Shown here one piece after another: positions 10,301 through 18,510 of a DNA stretch of 64,000 bases. Numbering within the stretch: position 1 is the first letter of the stretch; every line of letters starts with the position of its first letter. This DNA is from Haliangium sp050303215 (GTDB taxonomy: Bacteria > Myxococcota_A > Polyangia > Haliangiales > Haliangiaceae), in assembly GCF_050303215.1 (NCBI RefSeq), contig NZ_JBNLBH010000136.1, positions 1 to 64,000 on the forward strand, in the 5' to 3' direction. The notes below the pieces were generated by a model that saw nothing but the letters and a program-made list of their open reading frames with translations, ran no database searches and was not told the origin of the DNA. Both the position numbers and the translations under genes were made by a program.

Positions 10301-13119
10301 GGATCGCGAGCGTCGACCCGGCGGATCACCCCGTCCGGCGCGGTGATGGTGGCCAGCAAGCCAGTAGCCGGATCGTAGCCGAGCGCGATCGTGCCCTGCC
10401 CGGGCCGGGTGATCTGGGCCGGCCGATGCGAGCCGTCGTAGGCGATGGCCTGCTGCTCGATGCTGTCTGCGCCGCTGTGCTGCCAGACCGCGGTGATCTG
10501 GCCGCGCACGTTGCGTGTCACTGACTGCTCCCACACGAAGTCCAGGCTGGCGTCGGCGTGGGTGCCGGTGAGGGTGCTGCGCTCGGCCAGGCAGTGCATG
10601 GCCACGCCCAGGGCCGGATCCAACCCGCCCAACCCGGTCAGCGCGGTCTGGCTCTCCAACACGCCGTGCATGTTGGTCGTGGACACCCGGGTCGGACATA
10701 CGTCCCGCTGATACTCGTCATAGGAGATAGTCGCGCTCAGCTCGGTGGCACCCTCGCGGACCCCTTCGCTGGCGGTGAGGGGGCGGAAGAAGCGGACCCC
10801 GGCGATCAGCTCCTCGCTGTACGTGTTGGTTGAAAACCGGGTCAGCCCCGGCGCCCGGACCGGATCGCCGGCGGAGGTCGCGAGCACCACGGACGAGATG
10901 TCGTCGTCGTGATAGAAGTCGCTGGACTCGTCGAGGAAGTTTGATGACTTCGACACCCGAGCATAGCCGATCACGTACCGGCCCTCGCTGTGCACGACCG
11001 GGTTCTCGTACTCATAGCTCACGCTCACCGGCGCGTCTCCCGAGGTGTGCATGGTCACCTGTCCCAGCACCGGCTGGCGCTGCCCGACCCCGACCGCGAC
11101 CGGGGCGCGCTCGTAGCCGAACTCGACCAGGTTGCCCTTGCCGTCGTCGACCATCGTGAGCAGCCCGGTAGAGGGGCGGTTCAGGGCCAACGCGTGGGCC
11201 TGACCCGACAACACCCGCACGATCTCGTCGTCCCCACCGCCGCTCAGGTCGCCGACCACGGGGTCACTCATCTGGGTGCTGGCGCCGGTCAAGGCCGGCA
11301 CCGAGCGATACAGGAACCAGCCGCCCTGGTTCACGAACAACCACGTGCGGCCATTCTTCGAGAACGCGGCGTCGGTCAGACCGTCCTTGTTCGCATCGAC
11401 GAACACCATGTGATAGGTGTGAATATCGGTAAAACGGTTATTCGCGTCGAACCACAGCTCCAGGCTCTGCCCCTGCATGGGCCCGCCCGCGCTGACCGGA
11501 TCGTCGCCGAACACCATCCCCCCGCGCCCGTGCCACACCACCAGCTCGTCCTCGCCGCGCGCGATCAGGTCCACCCGACCGTCGCCGTTGAGGTCGTGCA
11601 CCCAGTAGCCGTACGCCGTGAGCGCCGGCGTGGTGGCCACGAAGGGCTGGGGCTCGAACTCGAAGCCAACCTGGTCGCTGCGGTTGCGCAGGACCCGATA
11701 CCCGCCGCTCGCGGCCCGGATCAGGTCGGGCTTGCGGTCGCGGTCGAGGTCGGCCACGCGGGTGTTGCTGTCGTCGCGCCAGTCGCCGCTGTGGGCCTCC
11801 TGGTGCAGGATCTGACCCACGCGGTTGCACACCGTCACCGTGGTCTGCCCGCTCGCCTCCTGGTGGCGGTAGTACAGCACGTGCGGCTCGGACGCCTCGG
11901 GGATGACGCGCACCAGCCGCCGCGGCGCGTTGGTGCCCGACGGCGCCGGCCGGCAGCCGGCAAAAGCGTCCGGCGGCGCCGGCGGCAGCGCCTCGTACTG
12001 CCAGCCGTTGTCGGTCTGCCGCACCAGCGTGAACGCGTACTGGTGCTCCAGGTCGCTGCGCCCGTCGCTGTCGATGTCCAGGTACGACGAGTCGGTCGGG
12101 AACAGCGCTCCGCCGCCGGCGTCGCTCAGGTACTGATCGAGCGCGGGCACATGCTCGAAGCTCGCGGTGTCGAGTTGGGCTTCGCCGGTGTCGTACACGT
12201 AGCTCATGGCTGGCTCTACGCTCCCCGAGGGGTAGCGCTTGCTCACCGCGGCCAGGTAGAACGCCGGCCCCAGCGGGCTGTCCTGGTAGCTCAGGTCGTA
12301 GGTCCAGCGAGTCGTATACACGCCCGTGGCCGCGTGCCGGGATTGCACTATCACTTGCGTCACCCGGGCGTCGAGCGTGAACGCCTCGCCCGCGCGGTAG
12401 TCCACGAACGGGGTCGCGATGCTCTCATACACGACCTGGATCCGGTGCTCGTCCTCGAACCCAGTCGCTCCGTAGGTCACCGTGTCCAAGAACGGTCGGC
12501 CCGAGGCATTGACCGTGTAGCTCAGCTCGGTGCGCTCCCCCAACACGCCGTCGGCCCTGGTGAGGTACCAGGCGTACGTCCCCTGCCCTGTCACCACCTG
12601 CTGAGCGAAGGTGAGCACGGTCCCGCTCGCCAGCGTGGCCTCCCACACCCCGTCGGCGCGCAGCTTGGCCCGCACCGGCTCGCGCAGCCCGCTGGGATAC
12701 CACCACCCGTCGGTGCCGGGCCGCAGCCGGCCCCACGGGCTGGTGAACTCGTCCGCGCCGTCGAAACCGATCTCGCCGGAGACCCGGTGACGCTCGATCG
12801 ACAGGCTGGAGGTCCACCCCATGCCCCATTCTCCAATCCCGCCCTCCGGCGAGTAGCTGGGCAGGGGGTCCACGAGCAAGCCGCCGCGCTCCGAGGCGGC
12901 CTGGAACGGCCCCGGCAGGGTGAAGCTGCCCCGGGGCAAGTCGCCGGCCCCCAGGGCGAACCCGGCCAGCGAGCCGGTCACGGAGCCACGCTCGGGCGCC
13001 TCCAGCTTGGGCGGCTGCACCGCTTGGTCGGGGAAGCTCTGCCCGTGGGCCAGGAGTGGCAGCAGCCACGCGCCGGCGAGCGCCACGATGCAGAGTGGGA
13101 TACGATAATGGGCTCTCAT
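7375..13119 (-). CDS. Secreted SpvB/TcdB-like Rhs/YD-repeat polymorphic toxin
   Basis: Predicted 1,914-aa protein with AGGAG seven bases before the ATG. Residues 1-26 form a signal peptide ending LLAHGQS. An SpvB-like N-terminal region follows, then FG-GAP/VCBS calcium-type repeats (DIDSDGRSD, DLDRDRKPD, DLNGDGRVD, DANKDGLTD) and a TcdB-middle-like segment (VDDGKGNLVEFGYE, GRYVIGYARV). After these comes a long series of YD repeats and the Rhs core (RDYDPALSQFWTPDP, YGYAAGNP, IDPSGLG near residue 1680), the usual autocleavage junction. The tip of about 230 residues starts with a hydrophobic Gly/Ala stretch and ends in a small globular region (SFIFAGEYGEALVISPTGD) that I cannot assign. It corresponds to a fused TcB-TcC architecture. 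It lies 97 bases after a large lipoprotein gene and is followed by the candidate immunity gene. Confidence 0.9.
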   Translation of the reverse strand: MRAHYRIPLCIVALAGAWLLPLLAHGQSFPDQAVQPPKLEAPERGSVTGSLAGFALGAGDLPRGSFTLPGPFQAASERGGLLVDPLPSYSPEGGIGEWGMGWTSSLSIERHRVSGEIGFDGADEFTSPWGRLRPGTDGWWYPSGLREPVRAKLRADGVWEATLASGTVLTFAQQVVTGQGTYAWYLTRADGVLGERTELSYTVNASGRPFLDTVTYGATGFEDEHRIQVVYESIATPFVDYRAGEAFTLDARVTQVIVQSRHAATGVYTTRWTYDLSYQDSPLGPAFYLAAVSKRYPSGSVEPAMSYVYDTGEAQLDTASFEHVPALDQYLSDAGGGALFPTDSSYLDIDSDGRSDLEHQYAFTLVRQTDNGWQYEALPPAPPDAFAGCRPAPSGTNAPRRLVRVIPEASEPHVLYYRHQEASGQTTVTVCNRVGQILHQEAHSGDWRDDSNTRVADLDRDRKPDLIRAASGGYRVLRNRSDQVGFEFEPQPFVATTPALTAYGYWVHDLNGDGRVDLIARGEDELVVWHGRGGMVFGDDPVSAGGPMQGQSLELWFDANNRFTDIHTYHMVFVDANKDGLTDAAFSKNGRTWLFVNQGGWFLYRSVPALTGASTQMSDPVVGDLSGGGDDEIVRVLSGQAHALALNRPSTGLLTMVDDGKGNLVEFGYERAPVAVGVGQRQPVLGQVTMHTSGDAPVSVSYEYENPVVHSEGRYVIGYARVSKSSNFLDESSDFYHDDDISSVVLATSAGDPVRAPGLTRFSTNTYSEELIAGVRFFRPLTASEGVREGATELSATISYDEYQRDVCPTRVSTTNMHGVLESQTALTGLGGLDPALGVAMHCLAERSTLTGTHADASLDFVWEQSVTRNVRGQITAVWQHSGADSIEQQAIAYDGSHRPAQITRPGQGTIALGYDPATGLLATITAPDGVIRRVDARDPTTDAVLALTSDRGPGGVFTSSHRFDGFERLSKRWNNLGSSETTPLERLSYEFPTASPMGPASDEPGVISVESLIDEAQGNYALSAAFIAADGSALGSASLAPQGWVVSPLAVSERDQLRQRSYRRSPLAPATDLTTVTYAQLIASAVELSSSELSGMGHTVYGDTVVETGVSQTLDYTLSLANGVLVTERSENGVYTTSTGQDEHGTTVWALDEQDNLVSYGYDAAGRLVEVMLADGTAHTIRYDGFGRVDTVDRPEVGSVYYTYDPSTGMLDTVAYVDSAATAERSKSIERDTIGRVTAEVSTLSATGEVLRFDYDYDGEQAGGQPAVSGQLGYRTSVVGTGFNRSETYNPDETLASSRLEVDGWLRFDNAWTYYANGEVKTESQTVTRLSDGVVIDDVTWEYVYDGYGRLATTKLDGALFATHSYDGEGRLDAVALASGDSVSLSYDSVTHRLSGFTQGQGPSLSGASWSFDDRGLVEQEVFTIGSQTLQRDYDYDPRKFLVEATDTKQTSTFTYTSTGLPSTISDLKGTRVVARAGASTLLVGGATYTWDDMGRMVQKSDLDIEYGPDGNLSRATRGHDEWTYVYDEAGQRLLKRHNGARVAAFVGGVYATDCRVIRPVRLGNRLVGMLDNGAFQLLATDARGTRLADTDGTPRVPTPYGVRAQQPDLSAALDFIEKAYDADLGVVRLGVRDYDPALSQFWTPDPMFLESLETCAKSPIECNLYGYAAGNPITFIDPSGLGVWSFLKRKVAPRVVGGLKVAGGAVGFVVGAGLCETGLGCVAGAPLMVASADYAGSGAKQVWTGKSEKTALGTIAGPKAQAVQENAVLAAGVAGPLARAAVGATLPRLTRGPAGAAGESAAAGTPVITAGSNREMLGQAIGHVKRLEGTAAQKADLFEDLAAQISRHSGGSWGAARDVGADGSFIFAGEYGEALVISPTGDLFRGSVAKIGEQFTLEGVKLKPVYDALKGI

Positions 13120-13216
13120 CTTCTATCTCCTATGCACCAGGGCGCAGCGACCCCCACCCGACGGGCAGAGGCCGCCGCGCCCCAGCGGTTGATGTGGTCT
13201 CGGGTCGATGCCGCGG

Positions 13217-16200
13217 CTACGGAGTGCCGCTCGCGCAGGAGGAGATCCAGTCGGGGTCGAGCACCGACGAGCGCACGCTCTCGACCCGCATGACGAGGAA
13301 CAGCTCTTCGGCCTGGTCGAGGCCCCACTGGGTCCACTTGGCGCTGTCGATCTCGCGCATTTGGAAGCTCGTGAACGGCGACAGGCCGATCACGCCGGGC
13401 GCGGTGGGGGAGTTGATCAGGCTGTTGAACACGCTCTCGATGCTGGACTCGTCGGACACGTACAGCACCGGCATGTCGAAGGGCAGCCAGGCGTCGTTGA
13501 TCAGGGTGTAGCTGCTGGGACCGTCCTGGGTGAGGAAGGTCTGCTCACGGCCGTTGTACTGGCCGTTGAGCTTGCGGTCCTGACCGGTGTACGGGAACGG
13601 GGTCTTGACCATCAGCGCCATGTGATGCAGCACCGGCATCTGGCGGTTACAGGCGATCTGGCCCGAGGCCGAGCCGTCCTGGTAGATGTCGTCGGGCCCG
13701 ATCGGGAGCGTGACCCCCCCGCCAAGCTCGAGCGTGTCCCAAATGGGATCGGTGATGGTCGTGTCCAGGCGCCGGAAGTTCACCGTGCCGCCGGCGGGAT
13801 CGCAGAACAGCGGGTTGCAGTCGGGCGGGGCCGCGTTGAGGCTCACGATGACGTTGCGCAGCTCGGGGTTGCTGCTGTCGCCGTTGATCGCCGCGTCGTC
13901 GTAGGCGTCGAGCAGCACGACCGTGAGGTCGAGCACGTCGTCCACGGCCACGTTGAGCGAGGTGTTCAGATCGACCCCGGTCAGGTTGTCGAGGGTGCTG
14001 GTGTTGTTCACGCGCAGGTTGCTCAGGCTCTGCGGGTGCCACAGGCTGAACACGGGCAGGAAGTACTCCTGGATGGCGCGGGTCAGGTCGAGGGCGGTGG
14101 TGCGCAGGTAGTCCTCGCGCAGCGAGCGCATGTGCCAGCTCGGCAGCAAGGTGATGAGGGCCTGGGTGCGCTCGGCGTTGACGATCTCGGCGCTCACCGT
14201 GGCGAGCTGGTCGCGGAGGATGCGCAGCTCGCGATCGATGTTGGCGATGCGCACGGCGCGCTCGAGGCGCAGGATCTCCTTGTCCAGGAAGGCGTCGAAG
14301 ATCACCCGCAAGGCCTCGGGGTAGCTGCTCACCGGCACCTGCGGGAAGCACACGTTGTCGTTCGCCGGGCACCCGGTGGCCTCGCTGCTGATGACGTCGA
14401 GCAGCGCGTTGGAGCGGATCGCGCCCAGCTCGGTGGACAGGATGTCGCGGGTGCTGACGAGCTGATCGCGGTACGAGGCGACCTCGAGCAGGGTGTAGCG
14501 AATCCGGCCGAGCATGTTCTTGGCGATGTCGTGCTCGCTGGCCAAGATCGCGCCCACCACGTTGAGCTGGTGGGTGGCGTCCTGGTCGTTGCAGGCCATG
14601 TCGTTGACCACCAAGTAAACGTCGCTGTCGTCGGCCACCCGGACGACCGTGTTGCCGGTGCGCACCAGGTGCACATCGCGGACCTGGCTCAGGTCGGTGG
14701 CACCCCGCGGCAGCTCAACGGCCAGCAGGCTGCCCACGGCGCCGACCGGGAAGGGGGTGTTGGCCAAGTGCAAGCCGCCCGAGAAGGTGGCGCTCAGGCG
14801 GGCGTCGTGGCCGCTCGACTCGCTCGAGCTGTCCTGCCACGACCACTGATGACCGTAGCCCGCGCACGCCTGGGCGCTGATCCCGAACATGCCGCCCCCG
14901 GCGCACACCTGGAAGTTGACCGACGCGGTGTCCGTGGAAGTCTCGGTCGAGGCGTAGTTGTAGGCCTGGAACGAGTTCCCCGCGGCCTGCAGCGCGTAGC
15001 CCTCGGGGCCGGTCTCGGGGTTGGGCACGCCGCCGCTGATGGGGAAGCTGATGGGCCCGAAGCTCGAGCCGTCGGGCGTGAGCGTCTGCACCGCCGCCAG
15101 CGAGCACTTGGGTGCCCAGGTGCCGCTCGTGTTCAGCGACAGCAGCATGTCCTTGTCCACCGCGATCGCGCCGCTGGCCGCGAACGAAGTGATGTCACCG
15201 GCGCCGGGCGTCCAGGCCGAGTCGGCGCCGCTGAGCAGCAGCGGGCTGCCGGCCACGGAGCTGACCTGGAAGTAGCTGGTGCCGTCGATCACGCCGTCCA
15301 CGGACTCGAGCGCGGCCAGCAACTCGGCCTCGTGGTTGCCGGCGTCCCCGGCCGCGACCACGTGTGCGGCCCGCCGCGCCGCCAGGTCGTCGTACTCGTC
15401 CGCCAACGCCTGCTCGCGATCCAAGGCCGCGGTCAGGTTGGTGTCCGCGCCCAGGTCCTGCACGACCCGGTCCACGATGGCCAGGATGTCGCTCTCGTAC
15501 TCCTGGTTGCGGTTGTCCAGGCCGGCGGCGCCAAAGGCCTTGTTCTGGATGTAGTCGCGGATCTGGGTCCGCTTGGACACATGCACGGCGGTCTGCAAGA
15601 ACTGGCCGTTATCGCCCGAGAACTGCCCGCTGCCGTCGAAGTTGGCGATGTGCTCCTTGGCCGTGCGCAGGGCCGTGACCACGCGCCGCACCGGCGCCGG
15701 CCAGGCGTCCGCCGGGCCGTCCAACGCATCCTGGTAGGGCATCCCGAGCTCGTCGTTGGCGAGCGCCGAGAGCTGCGCGTTGACATAGTCGTCCTGGGCC
15801 ACCACGCCGAGGGTCGCGCCCCACTCGCTGAAGCCGGGATCGGTCATCCCGCTGCTGATCGAGGCCAGGCTCTGATGCTCATCCAGGGTGGACATCGCCC
15901 GCCACAGCGTAGCCAGCTTGCTAGCCGGCGGATTGGCGACGCAGTCCTCCACCGCACACGCGAAGTCGTGGTACGTGTTCAGCCCGTGCATGCGGTCGAT
16001 GGTGGCGGCCACGCTCTGCCCCAACACGGCCAGGAACGTCTCACCCGCCACCGGCCGGCCGAGCTCGGTCCCAGTCACCTCCAAGGTGAACGACGACAGC
16101 AGTCCGTCGGTGTCACCCTTGCCCAGAACCTCGTCCCGGACCAGCAGCGACCAGCTACCGGCCGACGCGGTGCCATCGTACCCGTGCACGATGTAGGTCG

Positions 16201-18142
16201 CCTGCAGGGTCGACTCCGGCCCGCCCTCCAACTGGTGCAGGGTCACGATCTTTCCGCTCGGGTGACGCAGCCCGACCCGCAGATCGCTCTGCCGGTCGTC
16301 GTCGAGGTCGACGCTCACCACCACGCCCCGGATCGAGCCAACGTCGCTGATCTGGACCGGCACCTCGAGCTCGATCCCTTCCGGGATGGTCGCGGCCGGG
16401 GTCACCGACGCGGAGGTCTCGGACGGGATCGACACCGTGGCCACCGCGGCCTCCAACACCCGCTGGTCGAGCTCGACGCCCAAGCCGTCGCGGCTCACCA
16501 GCGCCTGCAGCAGAGCCTGCTGATCGCCCGTGCTCAGGGCTTGGTCACGGGCCACGTCGAGCGCGGCCGCGTCGGCGGCGTGATGCCAGAAGGTGGCCAG
16601 GTTGTTGGTGAGCTCGTCGTCGAGGCGCGCGTGCTCGATGACCGGCTCGGGCAGCCCCGACTGGTCGAGGTCGTGTAGGAGCCGGTACCAGTCGTGGTGG
16701 AGCGCCGACAAGGCCGCGCCCGCGGTCGAGATCCAACCCGCGCGATCGGTGTCGTACCCGGCGTCGAGCACTCGCCGGCTGCTGCCCTCCAGCGCCGCAC
16801 GGTGCATGATGTACATCGAGTCGACGAAGTCCTCGGCCGGGCACACGGCGTCGCCCAGGTGGGTCTCCAGGCGGCGGATGAAGTCGCGGACGCACGCATC
16901 CTGCTGCGCCTGGGCCCACTGGTCGGACACGTGGGCGCCCGACAGCCGCGCGCACATGGAATACCGCCAGGTGAGGTCGGGGTCACACCCCGGCTCGGTG
17001 TCAGTGAAGCCATCCCCGCAGACCGGCTCTACGCCCTGGTAGTCGCGGAACAGCTCGCGCGCGAGGTCGTAGTCATTGGCGTCGAGCGCGCCGTACTCCG
17101 CCAGCAGCTTCAGCTGGCGGACGTAGATGTCCTCCACGTCCGGAGTCGCGATGGTGGGATCGCTGAACGCGTCGTAGACAACCCCAAACTTGCTCTGGAA
17201 CTCGGTGTCGGGGATGTCCTCGCCGGTGGTGCACGCGATCTCGGCGGCGCGGCCGGCGTACTTGGGCTCGTCGGCGGGATCGAAGGTGGCCGGATCGAGC
17301 GCGTCGGGCAGCGCCACCACCTCGTCTCCGGACAACCCCGGGGCCGAGTAGCGCTGCTGCATACCGCACATCAGGTCACAGCTCGGGTAGGTCTCGCAGC
17401 CGCACTCTTCCCGACGCGAATACGTGGTCTGGTTGTAGTTCACCGTGACCCGACAGCGGTACTCCGGCGGAGAGTTGCTCATGAGCGTCAGCGACTTCGA
17501 CGAGCTGGTCACGGTCTTGTTGGACTGACCGTTGATGTAGCTCACCCGCGCGCTCCGCTTGCCCTCGCACCACGTGTCCGCCGCGTTGAGGTCAGGGAGA
17601 CACAGCACGCGCCGAAACTCGGGGTCGTAGAAGCAGAACTCGAACTCATCGTAGTAGTTGGTAATGTCAGTCTTGGCGACCACATCGGCGCAGCTATTCC
17701 ACAGCGTGCACGCGCCACAGTCGGGATCATTGGTGTAGCTGCAGGTCACGGCGCTGTCGTAGCGGTAGCGCCCTTGGCAGGTCTGGGTCCCGTCCGGGTT
17801 CGACCAGGTCACGCTCTCGGAGACCTCTCCGGGCGAGCTCGCGCACGCAACCACTGACTGGCTGTCTTGGGCGAACTCGGGCCCGTCGCCCGCGTCTCCA
17901 CAGCCGACGAGCGCGACCATGGCGAGCCCAAGCAGCCCCAATCCTCGTGCGGTCTGGGCCCGCGGGAACCTCCTTGGGCGCGGGGCAGGGACTGCCTTCG
18001 CGTCTGGGCCCGGTCGATAGGCGGTGGTCATGCCCGCGCTGTCGCGGGGCGGGGTGGGTGCGAATCCATGCTCGTCATCGCGGGTGTGGTTCGCGAGCGG
18101 AGCCGCCCCTGAGGGCCATACCAAGTGAGCACTACTGTTCAT
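13217..18142 (-). CDS. Very large lipoprotein with proprotein-convertase P-domain; candidate partner of the Rhs toxin
   Basis: Predicted 1,641-aa protein. The ATG at 18142 has GGAGG seven bases upstream. A hydrophobic segment and lipobox LVGC put the lipidated Cys at residue 81, after an unusually long polar leader; an ATG at 18031 would shorten this but has no Shine-Dalgarno. The N-terminal third is Cys-rich. A P-domain-like beta sandwich follows (VDLDDDRQSDLRVGLRHPSG, then GTASAGSWSLLVRDE and SFTLEVTG). A beta-rich central part leads into long amphipathic helices (EILRLERAVRIANIDRELRI, LREDYLRTTALDLTRAIQEY). The C-terminal part contains LPFDMPVLY. The helical and C-terminal parts vaguely recall TcA toxin subunits; that is a weak resemblance. 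The Rhs gene follows on the same strand, so the two are probably co-transcribed. Confidence 0.75.
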   Translation of the reverse strand: MNSSAHLVWPSGAAPLANHTRDDEHGFAPTPPRDSAGMTTAYRPGPDAKAVPAPRPRRFPRAQTARGLGLLGLAMVALVGCGDAGDGPEFAQDSQSVVACASSPGEVSESVTWSNPDGTQTCQGRYRYDSAVTCSYTNDPDCGACTLWNSCADVVAKTDITNYYDEFEFCFYDPEFRRVLCLPDLNAADTWCEGKRSARVSYINGQSNKTVTSSSKSLTLMSNSPPEYRCRVTVNYNQTTYSRREECGCETYPSCDLMCGMQQRYSAPGLSGDEVVALPDALDPATFDPADEPKYAGRAAEIACTTGEDIPDTEFQSKFGVVYDAFSDPTIATPDVEDIYVRQLKLLAEYGALDANDYDLARELFRDYQGVEPVCGDGFTDTEPGCDPDLTWRYSMCARLSGAHVSDQWAQAQQDACVRDFIRRLETHLGDAVCPAEDFVDSMYIMHRAALEGSSRRVLDAGYDTDRAGWISTAGAALSALHHDWYRLLHDLDQSGLPEPVIEHARLDDELTNNLATFWHHAADAAALDVARDQALSTGDQQALLQALVSRDGLGVELDQRVLEAAVATVSIPSETSASVTPAATIPEGIELEVPVQISDVGSIRGVVVSVDLDDDRQSDLRVGLRHPSGKIVTLHQLEGGPESTLQATYIVHGYDGTASAGSWSLLVRDEVLGKGDTDGLLSSFTLEVTGTELGRPVAGETFLAVLGQSVAATIDRMHGLNTYHDFACAVEDCVANPPASKLATLWRAMSTLDEHQSLASISSGMTDPGFSEWGATLGVVAQDDYVNAQLSALANDELGMPYQDALDGPADAWPAPVRRVVTALRTAKEHIANFDGSGQFSGDNGQFLQTAVHVSKRTQIRDYIQNKAFGAAGLDNRNQEYESDILAIVDRVVQDLGADTNLTAALDREQALADEYDDLAARRAAHVVAAGDAGNHEAELLAALESVDGVIDGTSYFQVSSVAGSPLLLSGADSAWTPGAGDITSFAASGAIAVDKDMLLSLNTSGTWAPKCSLAAVQTLTPDGSSFGPISFPISGGVPNPETGPEGYALQAAGNSFQAYNYASTETSTDTASVNFQVCAGGGMFGISAQACAGYGHQWSWQDSSSESSGHDARLSATFSGGLHLANTPFPVGAVGSLLAVELPRGATDLSQVRDVHLVRTGNTVVRVADDSDVYLVVNDMACNDQDATHQLNVVGAILASEHDIAKNMLGRIRYTLLEVASYRDQLVSTRDILSTELGAIRSNALLDVISSEATGCPANDNVCFPQVPVSSYPEALRVIFDAFLDKEILRLERAVRIANIDRELRILRDQLATVSAEIVNAERTQALITLLPSWHMRSLREDYLRTTALDLTRAIQEYFLPVFSLWHPQSLSNLRVNNTSTLDNLTGVDLNTSLNVAVDDVLDLTVVLLDAYDDAAINGDSSNPELRNVIVSLNAAPPDCNPLFCDPAGGTVNFRRLDTTITDPIWDTLELGGGVTLPIGPDDIYQDGSASGQIACNRQMPVLHHMALMVKTPFPYTGQDRKLNGQYNGREQTFLTQDGPSSYTLINDAWLPFDMPVLYVSDESSIESVFNSLINSPTAPGVIGLSPFTSFQMREIDSAKWTQWGLDQAEELFLVMRVESVRSSVLDPDWISSCASGTP

Positions 18143-18510
18143 GTCGTATCCTCCAGATGTGTCGGTTGTCGCTGCCGGCACGCCCAGTGGCTCGTGCGCT
18201 GACCGCCATGCCTGCTCGACGTCGTCCGCCCTTGGTCCCCAAAGCGAACAGGTCCCGCTGGCCGGGGTCACACTTGGCTGTCAGTGGCTCCACGAGGCAA
18301 TTCAGCTCGCAGCGATATCGACATAGTCCACACCCACCCGTCGCAACACCATGACAGGAACCTGACCGCTCCCCTGACGGCTCGGCCCAGCCTCGCAGAT
18401 GGCTGAGCGACTCTCCCCGCCGACCACGCGCGCACGCGTGTTCCGCTGCCACAACAAGTCATGAGGACTCGAGGGCCGGGCCTCGACCCGCGTGCTAGCC
18501 TCTCGGCCAG
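18143..18510. other. Divergent intergenic region, 368 bp
   Basis: Lies between the start of the leftward P-domain lipoprotein gene and the rightward lipoprotein gene at 18511. It should hold both promoters. The clear signals are the GGAGG Shine-Dalgarno for the leftward gene and TAGCCT at 18496-18501, a possible -10 very close to the rightward ATG. I see no gene or repeat. Confidence 0.5.

Noticed and set aside
13208..16678. Long open frame on the plus strand, opposite the P-domain lipoprotein gene
   Set aside because: Low-complexity His/Arg/Gly/Val-rich product, no start signal, and exactly antisense to a gene with a recognised domain and lipobox; a GC-rich shadow frame.
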